Positions 54,786 to 64,000 of a stretch of DNA of 64,000 bases are shown here, one piece after another. A program made the translations under genes and the position numbers. Under the pieces are notes generated by a model, which was not told where the DNA came from, did not search any database, and saw nothing but the letters and a program-made list of their open reading frames with translations. Source of the stretch: Hydrangea macrophylla (lineage: Eukaryota; Streptophyta; Magnoliopsida; Cornales; Hydrangeaceae); the NCBI GenBank assembly GCA_033977485.1, contig CM066988.1:5292501-5356500 (forward strand), read 5' to 3'. Each line of letters begins with the position of its first letter. Position 1 is the first letter of the stretch.

Positions 54786-55245
54786 TGGCAGAACATGGAT
54801 TCTTTTGCCTATTTATTATATAAGAGGTTCAGTTGTTCGTTTTCTGATTTGGACTTCTGTTATACGATTCTGGGTTAATCAGGGATAATGTAACACCAAA
54901 GATAAGTATGATTAAGAATAATGAATTAACATAATGGCGTTGGATAGTATGCGATTCTTGTAAGAGTTCAATATACGTTTCTTTCAATCTGAGTAGTCAG
55001 GCCACATGAGAATTGTCATGTGTCGATATTAGAACGTAACTCAGGTAGGTTTGATAAGTTCTAGGATTGGTATGTAGGATGACGCCTGGTCATGATATGC
55101 GTTCACATGCAGTGGATGGTTTATATCTTTAACGAGCAGTGAACGGGACCATGTAGTCCGAGGGTATCCAGATGATCTACGATATATCCTTAACGAGCAG
55201 TGGATGGTTTATATCCTTAACGAGCGGTGGATGGGTGATCACTGG

Positions 55246-55786
55246 TAGGCCTGTCAATGGACCGGGTCTAGACCCGGATCTAGTCCAGATCCGGCTTTGT
55301 TAGACGGATCTGAGCATTTTTTAAGATCCATATCCAGATTCCGGATCCGAATTCGTATTTTATGCTTAAAAAATGGACCGGATATGGTTTTGTAATATCC
55401 GGTCCGCCTAAGACCCAGATCCGAATAATACTTATTTATATAAATATGTTTATATATATCTACGTATTATATATATAATATAATTATGTATATATATAAT
55501 GCATATACATACTGTATTATATTTAATATATTAGTCATGTATATACAAATATATTTATATATATACATATTATATATATACAAAAATAGTATAGATATAC
55601 ACATTATATATTATTTCATATCGAATCCGGATCCGGATCCGGATTCGATATATTTTGGCGGATCCGGATATGGACTGACTTATAACAGATCCGAATCTGA
55701 ATCCGAATCCGAATCCATATATAGTTTAGCGGATCTGGATCTGGATGCACTAGATCCGGTCCGGATCCGACCCGTTTACAGGCCTA
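55246..55786. mobile_element. hAT-type MITE with 8-bp TSD
   Basis: TAGGCCTGT and ACAGGCCTA are the inverted ends; the next bases (ACCGGGTC / GACCCGT) also pair. ATCACTGG flanks both sides exactly (55238-55245, 55787-55794). The inside is full of GGATCCGGAT/ATCCGGATCC palindromes around an AT-rich core. Confidence 0.92.
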
Positions 55787-56251
55787 ATCACTGGTATACA
55801 GTGATAAGTCGTGGGCAATAGATCTGATGTGCTGTTATTTAAAGCATTATATCCCTGACATGCGGTGGATGGTTTATATCCTTAACGAGCAGGGGATGGA
55901 CTGACATGGTGTCCATAATGCGGTGGATGGATTATATCCTTAACGAGCAATGGACAGAATGATGGTATATCTACATATGTGAAGCAATTGAGTCTGTTTT
56001 TTCTAATAGAATATGTTAATCATCGATTTTTGAGTCACAAGACAATAAGGGTTGGTTTACGATGTTTAATAAAGAAACAAGTTCTAATTTATCATTATAA
56101 TAAGATTGTTAACTCGTATTTTCATAAGCTTGTGTTTGCTTCAGATAACTGGTACCTTGGTAGTTTATACTCACTCAGCTCTCAGTAAGCTGACGGCCTT
56201 TTATTGCATGGACTTTCCCCCGTTCAGACTATCATGTACCTTATTCTGCAG

Positions 56252-56370
56252 GTGAGGACACTTATAATGACAACTACTATACTGAGGGTGATTTCACAAA
56301 CGGTGGCCCCGTTGATGCCGGTTATGCCAGAGAAGGCTACTACGCTAACGACTACCCTTACGCCAGCTGA
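56252..56370 (+). other. Exon-like Tyr-rich 39-residue frame in the solo LTR
   Basis: After a good acceptor (CCTTATTCTGCAG) the frame EDTYNDNYYTEGDF..YYANDYPYAS runs to a TGA with eight tyrosines in 39 residues. A donor CCTTGGTGAGTTC near 54481 ends the GA-rich leader. I infer a spliced LTR transcript; no start codon can be assigned and no function is claimed. Confidence 0.35.
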
Positions 56371-56762
56371 AACTCTAAAGATTTAAAGATTTGAAAATAG
56401 TTTATCTAGTTTATGTTTAAGCTTTATATCACAGTTGAACTTGTTTAGTTAACGGGTACTCGGACATATGTTGTCTCCACACCTGTTGTGATCCTGTGGA
56501 CCACACTCTGATAGTTTGTAATAGTATTACTGTTGTTATGTTTCAGTTGGTTACTATTCTTGTTTGGACTAGTACTGTGTGGGGTGGAGAGTTTAGTGAC
56601 TTTCACCCGTCATTCCCTAAGGATCTATAAAGGAAATTTATTTTTCTCTTTTATGTTGTTTTGGGGCGTGACAATATTCAACCTTCATCGAAATAATTCA
56701 CTGAAAAAAGTATTTTATACAAAGTGAATGTCTTTGATATAGTCAATCACAATTTTGTAATA

Positions 56763-57092
56763 CTAGCTCTTGACCCCTGCAATGCACGGGAGAAATATTT
56801 AATCAAAATTTTTTGGTGTTGGTATAATATTTTGATTTTAAAAAAATGTAATAGAAAAAAGTTCATAAATCATCGGTGGTAGAAAATCCTACCATGATCG
56901 TATGTTTTGGTGGTAGTATTTTTATATCCAGGTGCAAATATGTGTGTATGTAATCAATGTTGTATTGAGTATTGATGTTAATAATGAGGTGTTTGTAGTA
57001 ATTTAATGAGCAAAATTTTAAAAATTTCTAGCAATGCCTCTCTTTGTGCCATGTGGCACTTGAGGCTTCCTTATTATAATAATACAATAAGA
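56763..57092 (-). mobile_element. Short non-autonomous Helitron, copy B
   Basis: About 330 bp nearly identical in order to copy A at 53283: hairpin around TGCATTGCAGGGG and TCAAGAGCTAG/T at the 3' end (minus); at the 5' end TC followed by TTATTGTATTATTATAATAA and GTGCCACATGGCAC. Confidence 0.8.
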
Positions 57093-57512
57093 TTGCTCAT
57101 TAAATTACTCCAAACACCATTTCTTATTTAGTATTGAATTCCTAATATATAATTACTCTATTATTTTATTGTGGGTGTTGGATTTGAAATGTTTGAAAAT
57201 TGAGATTTTGTGTTATATATTAGATTGTCAAACTTTAATTATTTATTGCACTTTATGTTATATACCATCATTGTATCTGATAATAGTTATTCTGTGCATT
57301 GCTTGGGTTAAAAGAACTAGTGAGATATATAATTGACATCCTTTCTAATATTATTATTGTTTATTTTTTTATACTTACTTGGATTATGACTTGTGAACAC
57401 ACACATCCTTAACCCAACCCAACCTCAAAATCCACAATGGCTCACAATAAAACTATAGCATATGTATCAGTGTTTTTTTTAAGAGGTGCATGAGTAGTAA
57501 ATAATTTGATAT

Positions 57513-57696
57513 GGGAAATATTTGGTACACACACTTTTTGACACACTTTTTGACACACTATGCTTTAAACACATGTACCTTGTGCTGTTTGAATTTTTCA
57601 CACTTTTCTATGCACCACTTACACAACACAGGGTACATGCATTTAAAGCTGTGTGTCAAAAAGTGTGTCAAAAAGTGTGTGTATGTAGCATTACTC
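57513..57696. mobile_element. 184-bp Mutator-type MITE
   Basis: CACACACTTTTTGACACAC repeated twice at the left is mirrored at the right; ends GGGAAATATTTGG and GTAGCATTACTC. ATTTGATAT flanks both sides exactly (57504-57512, 57697-57705). Confidence 0.9.
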
Positions 57697-57822
57697 ATTT
57701 GATATATGAGCGTGTGTAGTGAATATTGGGGAGGATGTTATAGTTCTTTAGAAAATTAATCATGCAGCGGTTTTTTCACAATTGTAAAATTAGAAATTTT
57801 TTCATAAACGCATCCTAAAATT

Positions 57823-57983
57823 GAGTAATGCTACGCTTATCAGATGTTAATCCCATATTCACATCTCAAATGATGTGATAGTGGGACTACTAAATTTTGA
57901 TTGGATGATATTGAAGTGGTCCCACTACCATGCCATTTGAGATGTGAATTTAAGATTAGGATTTGGGAAGTATAGCATTACTC
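57823..57983. mobile_element. 161-bp Mutator-type MITE
   Basis: GAGTAATGCTACGCTTATCA and its right-hand partner GGGAAGTATAGCATTACTC, with arms continuing through CACATCTCAAATG. CCTAAAATT flanks both sides exactly (57814-57822, 57984-57992). Confidence 0.92.
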
Positions 57984-58139
57984 CCTAAAATTAAGAAAAT
58001 AAAATGTGACATGTAAACTAAAACCAATTACATCTTGTTTTTGTTTTCAATTTTTCAAGATCAAGAACTATACGAAACATATATATATATATATATATAT
58101 ATATTTTCATTTTCACAAAAAAAAAAAAAAAAAACCAAA

Positions 58140-58940
58140 GTGATGCTATGCTTTCTAAATTTGAATCAAAAGTTTAATTCTCAAATATTTTTTCAGCTAT
58201 ACCATATACAGTGCCACCGATCACTATCACATTTGGGATTAATTGCGCATTAGAAGCATCAAGGTCCAAACTAAACTAAGAAAAGTTCAACTGACAGAGC
58301 ATTAATTGCACGTAAACTTTCTCATTTTGCTCAATTTTTACAAGGTACAAACTAGTTTAAAAAAGGTCCAAACGTTGCTAAGAAAGGTCCAAACGGCAAA
58401 GTATGCATTAATTACGCCAATTTTTTCTTTTTTTTTTTTTTTTCCTTCAATCTATGTGTGACATGTGAATAGTAATTTCACCCCAACCCTAGGTGAAGTG
58501 AAGCAACCTTGTCCCACTATAGAATTCGCCAAAACTTTCTAGCATGATAGAGAAAGAAATCCAATATGATAAATTTAGATTGGCGTGTACCTTAATCACT
58601 ACCTTCTAATAGCTGAAACTAAGTTTATATATTTATACAAGAAAAAGGCAAAAAAAAAAAAAAAAAAAATGCTTTATTAGTGTTTAGAGGAGGAATTTAC
58701 TGAAGTATTTTTGTGGCAATGATTCACTATCCGGAAAATAGCCAAGACAATAACCATAACCTAAAGTACCACTAACCCTGACTACCAAAAAAGTACCACC
58801 AGCCCTTTAAAAAAACCAAAAGTATCTCCATCAACTTTGGTATGTTGTTATCATCTCCATCTTTATTTGGTGTAAGATGGCCACCCACTCCACCTACTGG
58901 GTACAACGCATTTTAGCAACCCAAAAAAAAAAAAAAAAAA
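58140..58940. other. Intergenic DNA with a truncated MITE end
   Basis: TGATGCTATGCTTTCTAAATTTGAAT at 58141 (core GCTATGCTT, AAATTTGAAT) looks like a left end of the 25278 element family without a right end. Poly(A) runs at 58651 and 58923. No gene. Confidence 0.5.
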
Positions 58941-58941
58941 G

Positions 58942-59218
58942 TTAAATGTATTTTGCAGCCTTAAATTATAATATATTTTACACTTTGGTTTCTAAACTAA
59001 TATTTTTTATATTTTGGTCCCTCAATTATCATTTTATGGTAGTTTGTCCTCTCCGTTACTTTTAGCGTCACTAAAAAGTGACTTTTTTCATCACTAAAAG
59101 TGATAGAGGGGGCAAACTGCGACAAAATAATAGTTGAGAGACCAAAATGCAAAAAAAGATAGTTTAGGGACCAAAGTGCAAAACATGGTAGAGTTTGAGG
59201 GTGCAAAATGCATTATAC
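58942..59218. mobile_element. Long-arm palindromic MITE
   Basis: Arms of about 115 bp: the left arm has TGTATTTTGCAGCC, ACACTTTGGTTTCTAAACT and TTTTGGTCCCTCAATTAT; the right arm holds their reverse complements (ATAGTTGAGAGACCAAAA, AGTTTAGGGACCAAAGTGC, GGGTGCAAAATGCAT). The loop holds GTCACTAAAAAGTGAC. No clear TSD. Confidence 0.75.
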
Positions 59219-59428
59219 CCAAAGAAAAAAGGTTGAAAGCAAATTTTCTTGAATTTGAAGAGAAGAAGAGTGTCAAGCTTCACACCTTTTTTTTTTTTTT
59301 TAAATGCTGTAAAGCTAAGACTACCTTCAATTCGAAATTTAAGATTTTCTCCATATTATCTAGTATTTTTTTTGCTTTATGTTAGCTAGTATAGTCGGGG
59401 AGGTTTTTGCATCCCATCAGGGGTGAAG
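59219..59428. other. Short intergenic stretch
   Basis: No feature recognised apart from a T run at 59287. Confidence 0.5.
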
Positions 59429-61755
59429 TGTCACACCCCGATTTTTGGACAATTAAATATTTAATCCAGAGAATGTATCCAGACTAATATTCAATTTTCA
59501 AAACACCCAGAGTGACACCCTCACACAGGCTAATAAATAATTTAATTGAAAATAGAATTTAATACTCATTAAATAAGGACACGTGATCCTATGTTACTAT
59601 AAAAACTATGAATTATTAAACTTATATTCCCAATCCTCCATTTCATTATAAAAGAAATAATATTCTATTACAAATACAATACCATTTTAATTTACAAAAA
59701 GAATACAAAATTCATTAAATAAAATTTCTTATAAAGTTCAGAAAAAAAACAGAAATAAAATCTATACATCCGATGGTCAGAGCAACTACAACGTTCCAAT
59801 GCCTAAAAGACTCCACAGCCAAGCACATCGGTCACATCATCAAAAGCAATATCCTGCACATGTCATCCAACTACGTTTCAAACAGAAACGCACCCGAATG
59901 CATAACACTCGGGTCAGTCACATGACTGGTATGAGTTAAACAAAAATAATAAAATCTGAGGACTCCAACCTGAATCCGTAGACTACAAACCACATTACAA
60001 TACTATTGGGCCAAGAAAGGTAGTTCCACACACATATTTGGACAAAAGATTAGTTTCCAGTTATGTGGTGGCAAGTAGTTTCTTGCCCAAAATCCAAAGT
60101 TACTACGAGTTTTATACTTACCTCGGATATCTATGGTGAGCCAGCCCTGCATAAAAGTTAGTGGGCCCACTATCCTGTAAATCGAATGATCACAAACCAG
60201 GCGAATAATTCCATACATAAGCCGTCCACATTACTACTTAAATGTCGCATTCATTATTTCACGCTTATCAATCTTATGAAATAATCCATTCTCATTATTT
60301 ATTAGCATTAAATTTATCTTTGTGTTCCCTAGGTTCACCCCTTGGCCACCCTCCATGGTACAACCCACACATATATCTCATGTGTGCCCGGACATATTAC
60401 CAACACCCACTCTGGTGCTAGTTTGGTTGGGGTATCAACCAAACCAGGTATACACAACAGACGGCTGGTCAATATGTCAAGACGTCTATACAATATAAGC
60501 CGAGCATAAGGCTTAGGCCAGCTTGATCACGAAGCCACTGGCAAAAAGTATACTCAACAAGTCTTAAGCCAGCTTGATCACGAAGCCACTGGCAAAAGAG
60601 TGCGTGCTACCAAAACAATAACACAACAACGGGGAGCGGTGAACACTAAAGAACTATGTTGCAATTATCACTTATCGTTCGTATTATCCCAATAATTGTA
60701 AATTTCACGTTTATCACATAGTTCCGTCTTATTATCCAATCACATCTCTAACTTTTAGATGCATTCCAATTTCTTACAATAAAGGGTTTTAACAATTAAC
60801 CCATACAATCGTTCCATAATAATTTCCAATCAAATTACAAGATCCCCAAAATACTATTCAACGTATCTAATTTACTCCTTTTTATCAAAAATGATCACAC
60901 AATAAGGTCAGTTATTTCAAGTACAATAACCTCAACCTAACATTCAATATTAGCCTACATGAAACCCATAATAAAAATTCAAATTCTCATAACGTAAAGT
61001 ATTATAACAATCGTTCCACAATATTTTCATCGGACTCAACGTTAATGACTATCACCCATTTTTTTTTATAGCTCAACATTATATGAGAATTCATGCATCT
61101 CTAAGAAATTTTCGTTAAGTCATACGAACGAATAAAAAAAAAAAACAACGAATTATATTCATCCAATTTCGAACATTTTAATATACTAAAAACTGCTACT
61201 GAAATTTTCAATTTCTACCTAAACGGTGCAGAATCATGAAAAATACCATTAGACGAAAAGTGTGCAGAATCGCGTTACCTACAGGCTTACGCTAACAGAA
61301 TGTTCAAATTCAAAGCCACGATTTTCTAATAATTTTCAAAAGTTTCTGCAACTGTGTGAATTACAAATAAAACGAATTTCACATATATTTCCTAACAAAC
61401 ATGAATATTTCACATATGGTTTTTATCAAACTAACGATTCACCTAACCCTTTCGAATACCCTAATGTCATGATCGCAAAGTCACACGAAGGGGAAAGAAA
61501 CTATCTAAATTACTTCAACAATAGCGTGTATCCATTACAAAGATTTAACCCTAACAATTAAATTAAACATATACTAATTTAATTTACTCCCGTGTACATG
61601 TATATATACATACATGTATATATATATACTCGGATACACAAATTTAACTCACCTCGTTGATAAAAAATTGACACCCACGAATTCTCCACGATTCCCCACG
61701 TGCTCACGAACCCGAGACCATTCTCATTTCTTCTTCTTCTTCTTCTTCTTCTTCT

Positions 61756-61813
<58 letters not shown>

Positions 61814-62317
61814 TACACACACACACACACGTCTGTTCTTTCTTTTGGGTGGCTAGGGTTTTTAATATAAGTATATATGTACACTACACACACAACACAT
61901 GCCAATAAAACACACACAAATATATATAAATCCCGTTTTTCTTTTTATGGGCTCACAAAAGAGACCTATATGAGCCCATAATGAAGTACAAAGTGTTAAA
62001 ATGAGTAGCCCAATGGGTACCCATGACCCCGGTACTAAGTTTTAATGTTAATTACATTATTTAACACATTCGCGGGCCTGTAAACACTACATAACAAAAA
62101 TACATATCAACCCTTCATTTTTTTTTAACAAATATAAATTAATAAAATATAACTCCCAAACTAAACGCGCTCACTCATGATTTAATTTATATGTCCACCA
62201 AACACTTAAAATTTTCCAAAGACATGTCTTACATAGGCACACTCATATAATATTGCTAACTGAAAATAATAATTAAAATAATTATTTACACACTTAAAAA
62301 TTTTAAGAGTTGTTACA
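59429..62317 (-). repeat. Solo LTR of a long-LTR Ty3 element (minus)
   Basis: On the minus strand it starts TGTAACAACTCTTAAAA and ends AATCGGGGTGTGACA, the same ending type as the solo LTR at 53878. Borders TGAAG (59424-59428) and TGGAG (62318-62322) agree at 4 of 5 bases, a possible worn TSD. Minus-strand CTTATATTAAAAACC near 61868 is followed by a (GT)n(GA)n(GAA)n leader and a GAG/GTGAGTTAAA donor, so the internal plan (promoter, GA-rich leader, donor) matches the other solo LTR. No primer site or purine tract is adjacent. Confidence 0.72.
61733..61830. repeat. (TTC)n(CT)n(AC)n compound microsatellite
   Basis: About ten TTC units, then about 17 CT units and about 18 AC units, in the leader of the minus-strand solo LTR. 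Confidence 0.93.
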
Positions 62318-63480
62318 TGGAGTCAGAAAGTTTTTCACCTGAGGGGCCGTGTTTATGGTTCTTGGATTTGTTGGTAAAAAAGACAACTGAGATAGCAGTC
62401 CATTGTATCCACCATTGTCCTCTAACCGCTTTACGTTCCTACTATCATATCCGATAATGTACCCAACATACTATCAAGTCTTCATTCCACTCTTACCGTT
62501 CCTGTTTACTTACTCATCAAAGCTTCACCTTCCCAATTTATATTCACCTCTCTATCTTGACTTACCCAAAGTTTCTTTACTCTTCTATCTATTTCCACAA
62601 TCGCTCTTGTTCAGTATCGTAATACTTATCGTACTCTAACTTCTCGTTGACAACGTCTCGCTTCAAACACTCAACGATGTTTTAAAAGCATTAAAAGATT
62701 TGAGTAATGTTTGGGGCACACCCTTACACACCCAAAAAGTATCCACAACCCGAGGTGGACCAATAAAAAGAGAGATAGAGACTGCGGGATCCACTGTCAG
62801 TCTCTTCTCATTGGTCCACCTCAGGGTGTGGATGTTTTTTAGGTGTGTAAGGGTCTTTCCAATTTATATTGAAAATTTTTTCATTTTATTTTGAAATACG
62901 TTCAAATTCAGGTTCTAGGTTATCCGTACTACACTCTCTGTAATAACAACTCTCTCCACAGAATTTTCTATCAAGTTCCTCTTATCTTTATGATATCTAA
63001 CTATCAATTTGATTCCTCTAAACTTCTTTTACTTTCAATCAATCACATTTATCTTTTACTTCCAGTCTCATATTCTTACATCCTTTATTCTATTTCCTTT
63101 AACAAACCACCTCAAAACGCCAAGGAAATTTTGCTACTATTCATTTCCATCCATTTATCTCCATCAAGAAATTCTACAATTTTTTCTCTGACGTATGTCA
63201 TCCTTCAATCATTATCATTACATTCACAAGTGTGTGACCAACTTGTCTAAACACTACTCTAGAATTTTACCATCAACTACGCTTCTACCAATTGGAGCTT
63301 CAAGCTATTCAAGCATACTCTATCATTTCCATTTTTAACCCCTCGTCTTAGATCAATCCTCAAATACTAACTTTCGACTTATACAATCAATCCGGTAGCT
63401 TTCGCGACTAATCCTCCTATCACATCTAAATCCATTATGGTACCACGACCACTTAAAACCGGGTTCAGTTGAGAAATTCC
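62318..63480. other. Pyrimidine-rich DNA with one MITE
   Basis: The plus strand is strongly C+T-rich with few purines. At 62703-62855, GAGTAATGTTTGGGGCACACC and GGTGTGTAAGGGTC form the ends of a hairpin (GGTGGACCAAT / ATTGGTCCACC inside), a relative of the 50694 MITE with its right terminus lost. No gene recognised on either strand. Confidence 0.5.
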
Positions 63481-63483
63481 TCA

Positions 63484-63712
63484 ACAACCATGATACTCAC
63501 AACCCGTTGAGATATTCCTCAACCTCCAATACATATCGTAAGATAGGTTAAGAGATTCCTCAACCATCCAGTCATCCCAATACCATACGATAAGTTGAAA
63601 GATTCTTCAACTACCCGACATATACCGTATATACCACAACATAACACCATAAGATAACACCGTACGATCACACTGTACGTTAACACCGTAAGATAAGGTG
63701 AGAGATTCCTCA
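63484..63712. repeat. Five dispersed co-varying hairpins
   Basis: GTTGAG-AAATTC-CTCAAC, GTTGAG-ATATTC-CTCAAC, GTTAAG-AGATTC-CTCAAC, GTTGAA-AGATTC-TTCAAC and GGTGAG-AGATTC-CTCACC occur at 40-120 bp spacing. Two of the five have paired changes that restore the stem. Words CGTAAGATA/CCGTACGATCAC recur between them. Confidence 0.7.
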
Positions 63713-64000
63713 CCTACCCTATACACGAGCAATACATGTTGCTGGATAATCTTTCTATCATAATACTCAACCACACATTTATCGTACCGTCTTTCCCATC
63801 ACACAATTCACATTTTTTCCTCTCACATTCTGATGTTCAACCCATGTCCGAACTGAACACTTACCAATTAATCCTAATACTCGACTACGAATAATCACTT
63901 GTCGCCCTCCATGTGAACCCCAATGAAATCTTCTCTACCGTTCACTATTCGAACTTCGTTCTTGGTTAAAACCCTCAAGGAGTACTCATTACAATCATTT
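63713..64000. other. Window edge, nothing recognised
   Basis: Pyrimidine-rich continuation of the preceding interval; no gene, repeat or element end seen. Confidence 0.5.

Larger units (their letters stand above)
53878..56673 (+). repeat. Solo LTR of a long-LTR Ty3 element, TSD ATATT
   Basis: Starts TGTAATACCCTGAATTTCTGG and ends TTTTGGGGCGTGACA, typical of Del/Tekay-type Ty3 LTRs. ATATT lies on both sides (53873-53877, 56674-56678) and no primer site or purine tract follows or precedes, so it is a solo LTR. Inside: CAATCGATTG clusters (53965-54130, 54617-54785), a (GA)n leader (54236-54284), TTAACGAGCAGTGGATGG-type repeats (55090-55950) and an hAT-type MITE (55246-55786). Confidence 0.88.
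53203..57320 (+). mobile_element. Plus-strand Helitron broken by later insertions
   Basis: The 5' end is A/TCTTATTATATTATAATA with GTGCCACGTGGCAC; the 3' end is TGTGCATTGC..AAAAGAACTAG/T at 57320, matching the Helitron TC..CTRR ends with insertion between A and T. Interior text after 57095 (TTGCTCATTAAATTACT) is the reverse complement of text in the minus-strand copies. The middle (about 53280-57093) is a later insertion block. The reconstruction is inference; the ends are visible. Confidence 0.55.

Noticed and set aside
62403..63250. Plus-strand hydrophobic frames of 60-119 codons
   Set aside because: They come from C+T-rich DNA (Ser/Leu/Phe/Pro codons), show no domain and have no conserved structure.

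Overview
This is a nuclear window from a eudicot plant. The evidence is the single-copy host gene (a nine-exon RAN1/HMA7-type copper ATPase with plant GT-AG introns), the transposon families present (Tat/Ogre-like Ty3 elements, CACTA, Helitrons, Stowaway, Tourist and Mutator-type MITEs, an Au-like SINE) and CT-rich leaders. The species cannot be fixed from the sequence. Coordinates, splice sites and target-site duplications (TSDs) below were read by eye; no search or alignment program was run.

Layout. 1-600: a Stowaway MITE end and a 63-69 bp tandem repeat. 1880-10790: an old, broken minus-strand Tat/Ogre-like Ty3 retrotransposon (LTR, gag, protease, RT, two RNase H domains, integrase) with the relic of a convergent reverse-strand gene beyond the pol end. 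10800-13990: SINEs, a GC-rich MITE and microsatellites. 13997-26651 (minus): the copper-ATPase gene, whose nine exons join without a frame break into 1003 residues. Its introns carry a 302-bp mini-LTR element, a Mutator-type MITE with a perfect 9-bp TSD, two Tourist-type MITEs and a 588-bp Mutator-type element. 26870-29840: MITEs and a diverged repeat array. 29843-46930: a probable 17-kb CACTA transposon with hairpin-forming subterminal repeats at both ends, one recognisable En/Spm-type exon and a 180-bp tandem array. Nested in it is a 5'-truncated but largely open Tat-lineage element (31501 to about 43157). 46930-53200: palindromic motif clusters, a gag-only LTR element inside a MITE, more Mutator-type MITEs and a SINE. 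53203-57320: stacked Helitrons enclosing a 2.8-kb solo LTR, itself split by an hAT-type MITE. 57500-64000: MITEs, a second long solo LTR (minus) and a set of co-varying hairpins.

The most unusual content is in the second Tat-lineage element. Between the end of pol and the 3' LTR it carries two genes on the opposite strand. One can be read as a three-exon gene for a plant mobile domain (PMD) protein with a coiled-coil tail and its own TATA box. The other is an intact 505-codon reading frame of no family I recognise. The older element at 1880-10790 keeps a relic of the PMD-gene tail in the same convergent position, so the arrangement probably belongs to the lineage rather than to one copy. The copper ATPase is the only ordinary host gene I can support: it loads copper into secretory-pathway cuproproteins, including ethylene receptors, and is functionally unrelated to the surrounding elements.
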